The position numbers and the translations under genes were made by a program. From Synergistaceae bacterium (GTDB lineage: Bacteria; Synergistota; Synergistia; Synergistales; Synergistaceae), in contig JAISDQ010000036.1 in NCBI GenBank assembly GCA_031264605.1, positions 1-14,216 of the forward strand: a DNA stretch of 14,216 bases, read 5' to 3'. Positions 6,800 through 13,549 of this stretch are shown piece after piece (position 1 is the stretch's first letter; each line of letters begins with the position of its first letter). The notes below the pieces were generated by a model. The model saw only the letters and a program-made list of their open reading frames with translations, ran no database searches and was not told the DNA's origin.

Positions 6800-8887
6800 A
6801 TGGCAAACCGAAAACCGGAGGATATTCGTTCCATCGCTATTGTGGGCCACGGCGGCGCCGGCAAGACGTCGCTCACGGAGGCAATGCTGTTCGACAGCGG
6901 CGTCATCACCAGGATGGGCCGCGTGGAGGACAAAAACACAGTTTCGGATTTCGACCAGGAAGAACAGAAACGCTCCATTTCGATAAACAGTTCGCTTTGT
7001 TCGTTCGAATATAGAGGACATACGATGCATGTTCTGGATACCCCCGGTTTCGCCGATTTCGTCGGCGAGCAGCGCAGTTCCATGAGGGTCGCCGATTCCT
7101 GCCTGTTCGCGGTCAACGGCGGCTCGGGCGTGGAGGTCCAGACGCTGAAACTTTGGGAGTTCGCGGCGGATTTCAAAAGCGCGGCGATGTTTTACGTCAG
7201 CAGGCTCGACAAGGAAAACGCCTCTTTCGAAAAAGCCGTAGGCGACATTCAGGCGAGCATATCCAAGAACGCGCTGCCGATATATCTTCCGATCGGGGAG
7301 GAAGCGTCGTTCAAGGGAGTGGTGAACGTCCTCACCGGCAAATCGTACATATACAAGGGCGACGGCTCGAAGGATTTCACCGAGGGCGACGCGCCCGACG
7401 GCATGGCCGGCGCCGTTTCGGACGCCCGCGAAGCGCTGATCGAAAAAGTGGTCGAAGCGGACGACGAACTTATGATGCGATATCTCGACGGAGAGGATCT
7501 GCCCCTGGCCGATATCCTGGGCGCCGTGCGCAAGGCCGTCGCGTCCAGGATTCTTTTTCCGATAATTCCCGGATCATCGGCCGGCAATATCGGAGTTTTT
7601 CAGATAATGGATACGATGGCCGATTACCTGCCGTCCCCGCTGGATATGGCGCCGCGCAGCGCCGCGAGGGACGGCGGCGAGGTGGAGATAACGCCCGATA
7701 TCGACTCTCCGTTCATGGCCTTATGTTTTAAAATCATGGTCGACCCGTATGTGGGCAAGCTCTCCTTCGTGCGCGCGTTCTCGGGGAAACTGACGAGCGA
7801 CCAGACGATTTACAACGTCAACCGCGGCGAGGAGGAGCGAATCAGCTCTTTCAGGGTTCTGCGCGGCAAGGAAGGCGCCGAGGCAAAGGAGATAATCTCT
7901 GGCGACATAATAGCCATTCCCAAACTCGACAGCACTGTCGTCGGCGACACGCTGAGCGTGAAAGGGCAGACCGCCCTGTTTCCGCCGATACAGTTCCCGC
8001 GCCCGGTTTACAGCGTCGCCGTCACGCCGAAGAGCAGGGCGGACGAGGATAAACTCGGCAACGCCGTCCGTAAGATACTCGACGAGGACAAAACGCTCGA
8101 TTTCGTAAAACATCCCGAGACCAGCGACTCCATTCTGTCCGGCATGGGCGACATGCACCTCGATATAGCGCTGTCCCGCATAAAGGACCGTTATAAGGTC
8201 GACCTCGAGACCAGCACGCCCAAGGTGCCCTACAGGGAGACGATCAAGAAGACCGCGAAGGCCCAGGGAAAATACAAGAAGCAGACGGGCGGCCGCGGAC
8301 AGTACGGCGACGTGCATTTCGAGCTTTCCCCGCGCGAAAAGGGTTCGGGCGTGACGTTCGAGGATAAGGTGGTCGGAGGCGTGGTGCCGAAAAACTTCAT
8401 ACCGGCGGCGGAAAAAGGACTCAGGGAAGCGGCGGCCAAGGGCGTTGTCGCTCGGTATCCGGCCGTCGACTTCAACTGCGCGATATTCGACGGTTCGTAC
8501 CACGACGTCGATTCGTCCGAAATGGCGTTCAAGATCGCGGCGTCGATGGCCTTCAAGAAGGCTTTCGTCGAAGCCGCGCCGATACTCATGGAACCGATAA
8601 TGAACGTGGCGGTCACGGTGCCCGAGGATTACGTCGGCGACGTAATGGGCGATTTCAACGGCAGGCGCGGCAGGATAATGGGCGTCGACCCGGACGGCAA
8701 GATGCAGGTGGTAAAAGCGCAGTGTCCGCAAGCCGAGACTTTCCGGTACGCCATAATACTCCGCTCGATGACCAGCGGGCGCGGCAGTTTCACCATGGAA
8801 TTCTCTCACTACGAGGAAGTTCCGGCCGAAATAGCGAAGAAGATAATCGAAGCCGCCGAGCGCGAGCGCAAGGAAGAGGAAGACTGA
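6800..8887 (+). CDS. fusA: Elongation factor G-like translational GTPase (EF-G paralogue)
   Basis: This is a 695-residue five-domain translational GTPase. Domain I has G1 GHGGAGKT (16-23), a G2-like RSISI (58-62) and G3 DTPGF (80-84). Domain II begins near 313 (DPYVGKLSFVRAFSG), domain IV has TGGRGQYGDVHF near 495, and domain V begins near 598 (PIMNVAVTVPEDYVGDVMGD). Canonical EF-G has RGITI and NKxD; here G2 is RSISI and G4 is SRLD (134-137). The sequence as a whole resembles the EF-G-like paralogue group (often called EF-G2) more than the main factor, which usually lies with rpsL-rpsG. It may act in translocation, ribosome recycling or a stress role; which one is not shown. AGGAG lies 11 nt before the ATG. 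The symbol fusA is the family name; a paralogue symbol is not certain. Confidence 0.85.
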   Translation: MANRKPEDIRSIAIVGHGGAGKTSLTEAMLFDSGVITRMGRVEDKNTVSDFDQEEQKRSISINSSLCSFEYRGHTMHVLDTPGFADFVGEQRSSMRVADSCLFAVNGGSGVEVQTLKLWEFAADFKSAAMFYVSRLDKENASFEKAVGDIQASISKNALPIYLPIGEEASFKGVVNVLTGKSYIYKGDGSKDFTEGDAPDGMAGAVSDAREALIEKVVEADDELMMRYLDGEDLPLADILGAVRKAVASRILFPIIPGSSAGNIGVFQIMDTMADYLPSPLDMAPRSAARDGGEVEITPDIDSPFMALCFKIMVDPYVGKLSFVRAFSGKLTSDQTIYNVNRGEEERISSFRVLRGKEGAEAKEIISGDIIAIPKLDSTVVGDTLSVKGQTALFPPIQFPRPVYSVAVTPKSRADEDKLGNAVRKILDEDKTLDFVKHPETSDSILSGMGDMHLDIALSRIKDRYKVDLETSTPKVPYRETIKKTAKAQGKYKKQTGGRGQYGDVHFELSPREKGSGVTFEDKVVGGVVPKNFIPAAEKGLREAAAKGVVARYPAVDFNCAIFDGSYHDVDSSEMAFKIAASMAFKKAFVEAAPILMEPIMNVAVTVPEDYVGDVMGDFNGRRGRIMGVDPDGKMQVVKAQCPQAETFRYAIILRSMTSGRGSFTMEFSHYEEVPAEIAKKIIEAAERERKEEED

Positions 8888-8893
8888 AAATAA

Positions 8894-8927
8894 ACGCCGG
8901 CGCGGGGCCGCGGCTCCCGCGCCGCGT
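8894..8927 (+). terminator. GC-rich hairpin after the EF-G-like gene
   Basis: GGCGCGGG (8899-8906) pairs perfectly with CCCGCGCC (8916-8923) around a 9-nt loop. The stem extends outward to 8894/8927 with one bulged C. It begins 7 nt after the stop codon, a good place for a terminator or mRNA 3'-end stabiliser. No T-run follows, so intrinsic termination in the classic form is doubtful. Confidence 0.45.
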
Positions 8928-8981
8928 CATAAAGACCCTGCCACCGGCAAAAGCCGTCAACTGAAAAGGACAGCTCATTTA

Positions 8982-9009
8982 TTGTCAATGCGGTTTATCT
9001 ACGTAAAGT
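8982..9009 (+). promoter_or_regulatory. Weak candidate promoter before the DUF3084 gene
   Basis: TTGTCA (8982-8987, 5 of 6) is 16 nt from TAAAGT (9004-9009, 4 of 6). It lies in the only AT-rich part of the 189-nt gap after the EF-G-like gene, which otherwise shows only the hairpin at 8894-8927. Confidence 0.3.
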
Positions 9010-9076
9010 TACAATTACACGGACGCGTTTGGTTGTTATTATTGTTCAAAGAAGCGGTATATCGGGGGGTGGGCAG

Positions 9077-10174
9077 GTGCGGTTCAATCTGTCGGAGTAT
9101 AACTGGCCGCTCATCATAATGATCGCGGCGGTCAGCGCCACAGTGTCGTATGTCGGCGACATGCTGGGCAAGAAGATCGGCAAAAAGCGGATATCTCTGC
9201 TCGGCCTGCGCCCAAGGTACACTTCCACGGTGATCACCGTTTTCACGGGAATCGCGGTGGCGCTTCTCACTTTGGTCGCGGCGGGATATTCGTCGGATTC
9301 CGTCAAAATGGCGATTTTCGGCCCCAACATAATGGCCCGTCAGATGACGGAGCTTACCAACGAAGTCCGCAGCCGCCAGAACGAACTCGACGACATGACT
9401 CTCGACCTGATTGCCGCCCAGAACGAGCTTTCGTCGGTAAAGAACGAAAAGCAGACGGTAGAAGCTGAAGTGGCCGCTCTGAGAGACGAGACGGAATCGC
9501 TGGAGTTGGGGCTTGCCGAGATGAAAAAGGGGCGCGTCATAGTATTCCAGGGCGAAATGCTGGCCCAGACGTCCATGGAGCCGGACGAAAACAGGTACGA
9601 TCTCGACGGGGCCGTTCTAAGGCTCGTCGACCTGTCCGAGGATTATCTGAATAAGAAGATGCCCGATTTGTCGAGCGCCGTTCCGCCGAACGCCCTGACG
9701 GTAGTGGTCACCGATGAAATGCGTGAAACTGTCAAGGATGCCCTGAAAGATGCCGAAGGACGCCAGGCGCTGAGGCTCACCGCGCCGTCGAATATAGTCC
9801 TCGGTCAGCCGCTTGAGGGTATATTGAACGTGTTCGAAAGCAGACTGGTCTACAGAGCGGGCGAAATACTCATGCGGCAGCGCGTAGACGCGGTACTAAG
9901 CCAAGAGGATGGGAAGAAGATACTTGACGACATGTTGCAGAACATAAAAAGATCGGCAGTTTCGAAAAGAATTTTGCCGGATCCGTTTTTGGGAACGGTA
10001 GGCAATTTCGACCTCCTGGATATTTACGATACGCTGGATAAAATAGTCGTTTTCGGAGAGGCCATGAAAGCCGCCGAAGTCACGATAACGGCGGCGGCGG
10101 ATATCTACACAGAGGGACCGGTCACGGTAAAAATTGAGGTCAGGCCGGATGAGGAAGCCCAGGGAGGAGAGTGA
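9077..10174 (+). CDS. DUF3084 membrane protein with coiled coil
   Basis: This is a 365-residue protein of the DUF3084 type, function unknown. There are two N-terminal membrane segments (about 10-28 and 50-70) with a basic loop between them, GKKIGKKRISLLGLRPR (31-47), which is the hallmark of the family. A coiled coil follows (about 86-150), then a soluble C-terminal part starting at GRVIVFQGEMLAQ (152-164). Topology suggests that the loop faces the cytoplasm and the coiled coil faces the same side or the periplasm; this is not settled. GTG at 9077 has a GGGGGGTGG stretch upstream and gives the normal family N-terminus. A TTG at 9029 would add 16 residues without a ribosome binding site. It is followed after 3 nt by the zinc-ribbon gene, so the two are co-transcribed. 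Confidence 0.75.
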   Translation: MRFNLSEYNWPLIIMIAAVSATVSYVGDMLGKKIGKKRISLLGLRPRYTSTVITVFTGIAVALLTLVAAGYSSDSVKMAIFGPNIMARQMTELTNEVRSRQNELDDMTLDLIAAQNELSSVKNEKQTVEAEVAALRDETESLELGLAEMKKGRVIVFQGEMLAQTSMEPDENRYDLDGAVLRLVDLSEDYLNKKMPDLSSAVPPNALTVVVTDEMRETVKDALKDAEGRQALRLTAPSNIVLGQPLEGILNVFESRLVYRAGEILMRQRVDAVLSQEDGKKILDDMLQNIKRSAVSKRILPDPFLGTVGNFDLLDIYDTLDKIVVFGEAMKAAEVTITAAADIYTEGPVTVKIEVRPDEEAQGGE

Positions 10175-10177
10175 CAG

Positions 10178-10435
10178 ATGTTAATAGTCGGATGCCAGTC
10201 ATGCGGGGAAGCTAAAATACTGGCCGGAACGCCGGACGGCGACGGCATAGCGAGGATAAACTGGACGTGTCCTCACTGCGGCGCGGGACAAGTGCTCCAA
10301 CTGGAGGTATCTCCTTCGGCGCGCGCGGCTGACCTCCACAGCGTTCTCGGAGGCATGGCCCTGCGTGTGGGGAACAGAATTTCAGGAATTGACGGCGAAT
10401 TGGAGGGTTTGGGCGCGAATGGTTTCGGAGACTGA
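10178..10435 (+). CDS. Small zinc-ribbon protein, function unknown
   Basis: The 85-residue product has two Cys pairs, CQSC (6-9) and CPHC (31-34), in the spacing of a zinc ribbon with a strand-rich stretch between them. The second half (about 40-85) is acidic and hydrophobic with no motif that I know. The ATG has AGGAGAG about 7 nt upstream, inside the end of the DUF3084 gene. Its last 17 nt overlap the start of the next gene, which suggests coupled translation. I do not recognise a family; a nucleic-acid- or protein-binding adaptor role is typical for free zinc ribbons but is only inferred. Confidence 0.65.
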   Translation: MLIVGCQSCGEAKILAGTPDGDGIARINWTCPHCGAGQVLQLEVSPSARAADLHSVLGGMALRVGNRISGIDGELEGLGANGFGD

Positions 10436-10877
10436 TACGGCCGATTCCAGGACGCCCGTGTTCGGCGATTATGTCTTTTACGACAGCCGCATGGCCGTTA
10501 AGGCCATAGAGCTTCAGGAGCTGTACCGTTTCACGCATTGGGGGCGCAGCCGTTCCCTCGGACAAATCGAACGGATGCTCGACGCCACGGACCTTTGTTT
10601 CTCCATAAGGCACGGGATCAAACTCGTGGCCTTCTGCAGGATGCTCACCGATTTCATCTTCAGGGCGTCGGTGTGGGACATCCTTGTGCATCCCGACCAT
10701 CAGGGCCGCGGCGTCGGCTCCCGTTTGATGCGCTATGCGCTCTCTCATCCCGTAGTCTGCGATATCCCGGTGGTCACCAGCTTCGCGAGCGACCTGACTC
10801 CGTTTCTCGAACGCTGCGGTTTTGAGAACCGCGAGGGTTTGATGGTCTTACAGCGTGTTCCGATAGCTTATTCCTGA
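10419..10877 (+). CDS. GNAT family N-acetyltransferase
   Basis: This 152-residue protein uses acetyl-CoA to acetylate an unknown amine. Motif A is clear: WDILVHPDHQGRGVGSRLM (86-104), with the acetyl-CoA pyrophosphate loop QGRGVG at 95-100. The C-terminal GNAT strand and helix are present as FLERCGFE, common near the end of the fold. The length is typical. The start at ATG 10419 gives MVSETDTADS and has GGAGGG 11 nt upstream. The open frame runs back to 10365, but that part lies within the zinc-ribbon gene. It overlaps the zinc-ribbon gene by 17 nt. The last part of the fold looks complete, so there is no sign of decay. Confidence 0.85.
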   Translation: MVSETDTADSRTPVFGDYVFYDSRMAVKAIELQELYRFTHWGRSRSLGQIERMLDATDLCFSIRHGIKLVAFCRMLTDFIFRASVWDILVHPDHQGRGVGSRLMRYALSHPVVCDIPVVTSFASDLTPFLERCGFENREGLMVLQRVPIAYS

Positions 10878-10925
10878 CAAATAAAAACTTATATCCTAGG
10901 GTATTAATGGGATTTTTTTAACTTG

Positions 10926-10934
10926 TGCTATAAT
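10926..10934 (+). promoter_or_regulatory. Extended -10 promoter of metK
   Basis: TGCTATAAT is a perfect TATAAT with the TGn extension and no -35 box at 16-18 nt. Transcription would start near 10941, leaving a 46-nt leader that ends with AGGAGG 8 nt before the ATG. The leader is too short for a SAM riboswitch. A second TATAAT at 10964-10969 is too near the start codon. Confidence 0.65.
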
Positions 10935-10986
10935 GACTGCCGTAAAGCAACCGTAATATTCATTATAATCACAGGAGGCGTGTTCG

Positions 10987-12195
10987 ATGAGCAAAGAAAG
11001 ATACCTTGTGACCTCGGAATCAGTTACGGAGGGACATCCTGACAAACTCGCGGACCAGATCTCCGATGGCGTCCTCGACGCCATACTGGAGAAGGAACCG
11101 ATGGGCCGCGTGGCTTGCGAGACGCTGGTCAGCACGGGTCTCGTGGTCGTCACGGGCGAGATAACGACCGGAATTTACGTGGATATCCCCAAAATAGTGC
11201 GATCGACGATAAAAGACGTCGGCTACACCAGGGCCAAGTATGGATTCGACGGCGATACCTGCGCCGTCATCACCGCGATAGACGAACAGTCGCCCGATAT
11301 CGCGCGGGGCGTTGACCGCGCGCTCGAACTGCGGGAGAGCGAGATGGGGGACGAGGATATCGACAGGATCGGCGCCGGCGATCAGGGCATGATGATAGGT
11401 TACGCCTGCGACGAAACCCCCGAGTTGATGCCGGCTCCGATAGCGCTGGCGCACAAACTGGCGCGCCGGCTGGCGAAGATTCGCAAGGATCTGGTGCTGC
11501 CCTATCTGCGCCCCGACGGCAAGACTCAGGTGACGTTGGAGTACGACGGGCTGAAACCTGTGCGGGTCGATACGGTGGTCGTCAGCACGCAGCATCATCC
11601 CGCGGTCGACGAGACTCAAATAGCGGCCGACGTGACCGAACAGGTCATCACTCCGGTGATACCCGAGGAATTGCTCGACGGGAAACCGAAGATACTGGTC
11701 AACCCGACGGGGCGTTTCGTACTTGGAGGCCCTCAGGCCGACTCCGGCCTCACCGGAAGAAAGATAATAGTAGATACTTACGGCGGCGTCGTTCCACACG
11801 GCGGCGGCGCTTTCTCGGGCAAGGACCCCACTAAGGTCGACCGCTCGGCGGCCTACATGGCGAGGTACGCGGCGAAGAACGTGATCGCGGCCGGGCTGGC
11901 GTCGAGGTGCCAGATACAGGTCGCTTACGCGATAGGAGTCGCCAATCCTGTTTCCATCATGACCGAGACTTACGGGACGGGCAAAATCCCGGATGCCCGG
12001 ATAACCGAACTTATCCGCAAGCATTTTGACTTCCGTCCCGCCGCGATAATTCGCGATCTGGAGCTGCGCAGGCCGCAATACCGCAGGATAGCGGCCTATG
12101 GGCACATCGGCAGAACCGATCTTTCTCCCGCGCCCCGCTGGGAAGATACCGACCGGGCTTCGGCAATCAAAAAAGACGCGGAGAGCCTGGCATAA
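10987..12195 (+). CDS. metK: S-adenosylmethionine synthetase
   Basis: MetK makes S-adenosylmethionine from ATP and methionine with release of phosphate and diphosphate, supplying methyl groups for enzymes such as the nearby TlyA. The 402-residue product has GHPDK at 16-20 (ATP/metal site), GAGDQGMMIGYA (129-140) and GGGAFSGKDPTKVDRSAAY (272-290), all three signatures intact. Length is slightly above the usual 380-400. AGGAGG lies 8 nt before the ATG. Its leader lacks a SAM-responsive riboswitch, so control by another means or constitutive expression is likely. comFC follows after 41 nt with no terminator seen, so comFC and yvyF may be read from the same promoter. Confidence 0.97.
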   Translation: MSKERYLVTSESVTEGHPDKLADQISDGVLDAILEKEPMGRVACETLVSTGLVVVTGEITTGIYVDIPKIVRSTIKDVGYTRAKYGFDGDTCAVITAIDEQSPDIARGVDRALELRESEMGDEDIDRIGAGDQGMMIGYACDETPELMPAPIALAHKLARRLAKIRKDLVLPYLRPDGKTQVTLEYDGLKPVRVDTVVVSTQHHPAVDETQIAADVTEQVITPVIPEELLDGKPKILVNPTGRFVLGGPQADSGLTGRKIIVDTYGGVVPHGGGAFSGKDPTKVDRSAAYMARYAAKNVIAAGLASRCQIQVAYAIGVANPVSIMTETYGTGKIPDARITELIRKHFDFRPAAIIRDLELRRPQYRRIAAYGHIGRTDLSPAPRWEDTDRASAIKKDAESLA

Positions 12196-12236
12196 AGGAA
12201 GATATTTTTTCACTCGCTTTCAGGAGCCTGCGGCAC

Positions 12237-12851
12237 GTGGTATGGCCTTCGAGCTGTCCGGTGTGCGGCAGGCTGGCGGTGAGAGTGTGCCCGGATTGCT
12301 TGAAATCGCTGTCCGGGCTTTTTTTCAGATTTTGCGCCGAGTGCGGGCATGACGCTCCGTGCGCCCTGCACCCCGACGGTTTGATCTGCCGCTCGATTTC
12401 GACCTACGGGGGCGTTAACAGAGACGTCGTCCACGCGATGAAATACTCCAACGGCAGGTCGATAGCATTAATGATGGGCGAGCTGATGGCGAAAACGTTG
12501 CCGCGTCCAGATGTGGATTTTTTGGTGCCAACGCCGTTGCACAACCATAGCGGGCGAGAGTATAATCAAGCCGCCCTCATTGCCGGCGGGGCTTCGCGCG
12601 TATGGAAAATTCCGGTCGAAAACTGCCTGCGGTGGGCCGCCGGCTCGCGGAATCAGGCTTCAAAGGGCGGCAGGGACGAACGCGAGCTCCCCGACGACGC
12701 CATGAAGTCGTCCGATAAAATCCGCGGCAGGCGCGTTTTGCTGGTCGATGATGTGTGTACGACCGGGAATACTCTTCTGGCGGCGAGGAAAGCGCTTTCG
12801 AGAGCGCGGGCTGAGACTGTCGGAGCCATGGTCTGGAGTCGGAGAATCTGA
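12237..12851 (+). CDS. comFC: ComF family protein (ComFC-like phosphoribosyltransferase-type)
   Basis: ComFC-like proteins help transformation DNA uptake or, in species without competence, act in DNA metabolism. The 204-residue product has N-terminal Cys pairs C7/C10, C18/C21 and C33/C36 with C42, zinc-finger-like, and a C-terminal type I phosphoribosyltransferase motif, VLLVDDVCTTGNTL (167-180). LVPTPLHNHSGREYNQA (96-112) is the family's central segment. GTG at 12237 has CAGGAG 10 nt upstream and is chosen. The frame is open to the metK stop, with ATT at 12204 as the only other near start. It follows metK by 41 nt and precedes the YvyF-like gene by 20 nt, as in the comF-yvyF order of Bacillus. 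Confidence 0.88.
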   Translation: MVWPSSCPVCGRLAVRVCPDCLKSLSGLFFRFCAECGHDAPCALHPDGLICRSISTYGGVNRDVVHAMKYSNGRSIALMMGELMAKTLPRPDVDFLVPTPLHNHSGREYNQAALIAGGASRVWKIPVENCLRWAAGSRNQASKGGRDERELPDDAMKSSDKIRGRRVLLVDDVCTTGNTLLAARKALSRARAETVGAMVWSRRI

Positions 12852-12871
12852 TTTCGGAAGCCGCGATTCGG

Positions 12872-13153
12872 GTGGTGAGAGACGGGGTGCCTGTAGAGCT
12901 GGTAAAGTGCGGGATGTGCGGCAAAGCTACCGTCGTCGAGCAGGGCGGGCGGCATGTATGTCCTATGTGTCTGGATGAGGAGCACAGACTTTACGTCAGC
13001 GTGCGGACATTGATTCGCGATCACGAGGGAGACGGTCTCTCCATCAAGGACGTGGCCGAGATGCTGGAGGTCGACGAGAATAAAATCACGCACCTCGTCG
13101 ACAACGGGTATTTTAGTCTGGCGCTGCGAGGACTGCGGCCATACGACCGATAA
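12872..13153 (+). CDS. YvyF-like flagellar operon protein
   Basis: This 93-residue protein matches the TIGR03826-type flagellar operon protein (YvyF). A zinc ribbon with C13/C16 and C30/C33 is followed by a helix-turn-helix-like part (about 56-80, LSIKDVAEMLEVDENKITHLVDNGY). Such proteins sit between comF and flgM; their role is not well known. The start is uncertain: GTG at 12872 or 12875 lacks a strong ribosome binding site (GGAAG 11 nt upstream), while ATT at 12851, right after the comFC stop, has GGAG 6 nt upstream and would add 7 residues. Length is shorter than the roughly 130 residues of relatives. It is followed by a sigma-28 promoter rather than running straight into flgM. Confidence 0.75.
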   Translation: MVRDGVPVELVKCGMCGKATVVEQGGRHVCPMCLDEEHRLYVSVRTLIRDHEGDGLSIKDVAEMLEVDENKITHLVDNGYFSLALRGLRPYDR

Positions 13154-13164
13154 TAATAAGGAAC

Positions 13165-13178
13165 GCCCGGAGCCGGGC
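13165..13178 (+). terminator. Short GC hairpin after the YvyF-like gene
   Basis: GCCCG (13165-13169) pairs with CGGGC (13174-13178) around GAGC, 11 nt after the stop. No T-run follows, so a strong terminator is unlikely. It could weaken read-through into flgM so that the sigma-28 promoter controls the gene. Confidence 0.3.
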
Positions 13179-13188
13179 AGTATTGGTG

Positions 13189-13215
13189 TAAAGGTACCGA
13201 ATTTGCGTCCGATAA
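13189..13215 (+). promoter_or_regulatory. Sigma-28 (FliA/SigD) promoter of flgM
   Basis: TAAA at 13189-13192 is followed by exactly 15 nt and then TCCGATAA (13208-13215). The known sigma-28 consensus is TAAA-N15-GCCGATAA, so 11 of 12 bases match, including the -35 core and the spacing. It lies about 45 nt upstream of flgM, whose product is the anti-sigma-28 factor. This fits the known feedback in which sigma-28 activates its own inhibitor. Confidence 0.88.
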
Positions 13216-13258
13216 TAAGTGTAAAGATAGTTTTCCCCCTTTGGAAGAGGTGATTGTG

Positions 13259-13549
13259 GTGATAGAAAAGATCAATGAATTGACCGGAGTGGGTTCGGTA
13301 GGCGGCGTCAAAAAGCGCCGCGACGCGGGTTTCGGTTCCGAGGGAGAGACGTCCGCCGACGGGCTTGCGTTGAGCCCTTTCGCCAGGGAAATGGCTAAAA
13401 TCTCGTTGGAGATGAGCAAAATTCCCGAAGTCAGGGAAGATCGCGTCAAAGATCTGAAACGTCAGGTGGAAGAGGGGGCATACGACCCGAATCTCAACGC
13501 TCTGGCTGGCCGGCTGATTTGGGCTGGCATCAACAGAATAGAGGATTGA
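13259..13549 (+). CDS. flgM: Anti-sigma-28 factor FlgM
   Basis: FlgM binds and blocks sigma-28 until the hook-basal body is complete, then is exported through the flagellar rod. The 96-residue product begins MIEKINELTG, has a Ser-Pro segment LALSPFAREMAKI (37-49) and the family's conserved end REDRVKDLKRQVEEGAYD (59-76) with LAGRLI after it. Length fits 90-100. GTG at 13259 is chosen for the MIxKI start; AGAGG lies 8 nt upstream. GTG at 13256 is an alternative, and a longer frame from TTG at 13241 is unlikely. The stop TGA overlaps the flgN ATG by one base, so they are coupled. A sigma-28 promoter lies directly upstream. Confidence 0.9.
   Translation: MIEKINELTGVGSVGGVKKRRDAGFGSEGETSADGLALSPFAREMAKISLEMSKIPEVREDRVKDLKRQVEEGAYDPNLNALAGRLIWAGINRIED

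Noticed and set aside
7721..8809. A 362-codon minus-strand frame opposite the EF-G-like gene.
   Set aside because: Its Arg/His/Val-rich sequence is the expected shadow of the conserved GTPase; no start signal or motif is seen.
9029..9076. Longer N-terminus of the DUF3084 protein from TTG at 9029.
   Set aside because: It has no ribosome binding site and its 16 residues do not resemble the family start; GTG at 9077 has a G-rich site upstream.
10893..10919. Possible terminator before metK: ATCC/GGAT followed by seven Ts.
   Set aside because: The stem is only 4 pairs with a 13-nt loop, too weak; the T-run may only be AT-rich promoter-flanking DNA.
10964..10969. Second TATAAT upstream of metK.
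   Set aside because: Transcription from it would start inside or next to the ribosome binding site, leaving no usable leader.
11020..12213. A 397-codon minus-strand frame opposite metK.
   Set aside because: It is a shadow of the highly conserved metK, with no ribosome binding site or recognisable domain.
12204..12236. ComFC start further upstream at ATT 12204.
   Set aside because: The AAGGAAG site is only about 2 nt from this rare start codon; GTG at 12237 has CAGGAG at a normal distance. The upstream residues do look plausible, so the point is not closed.
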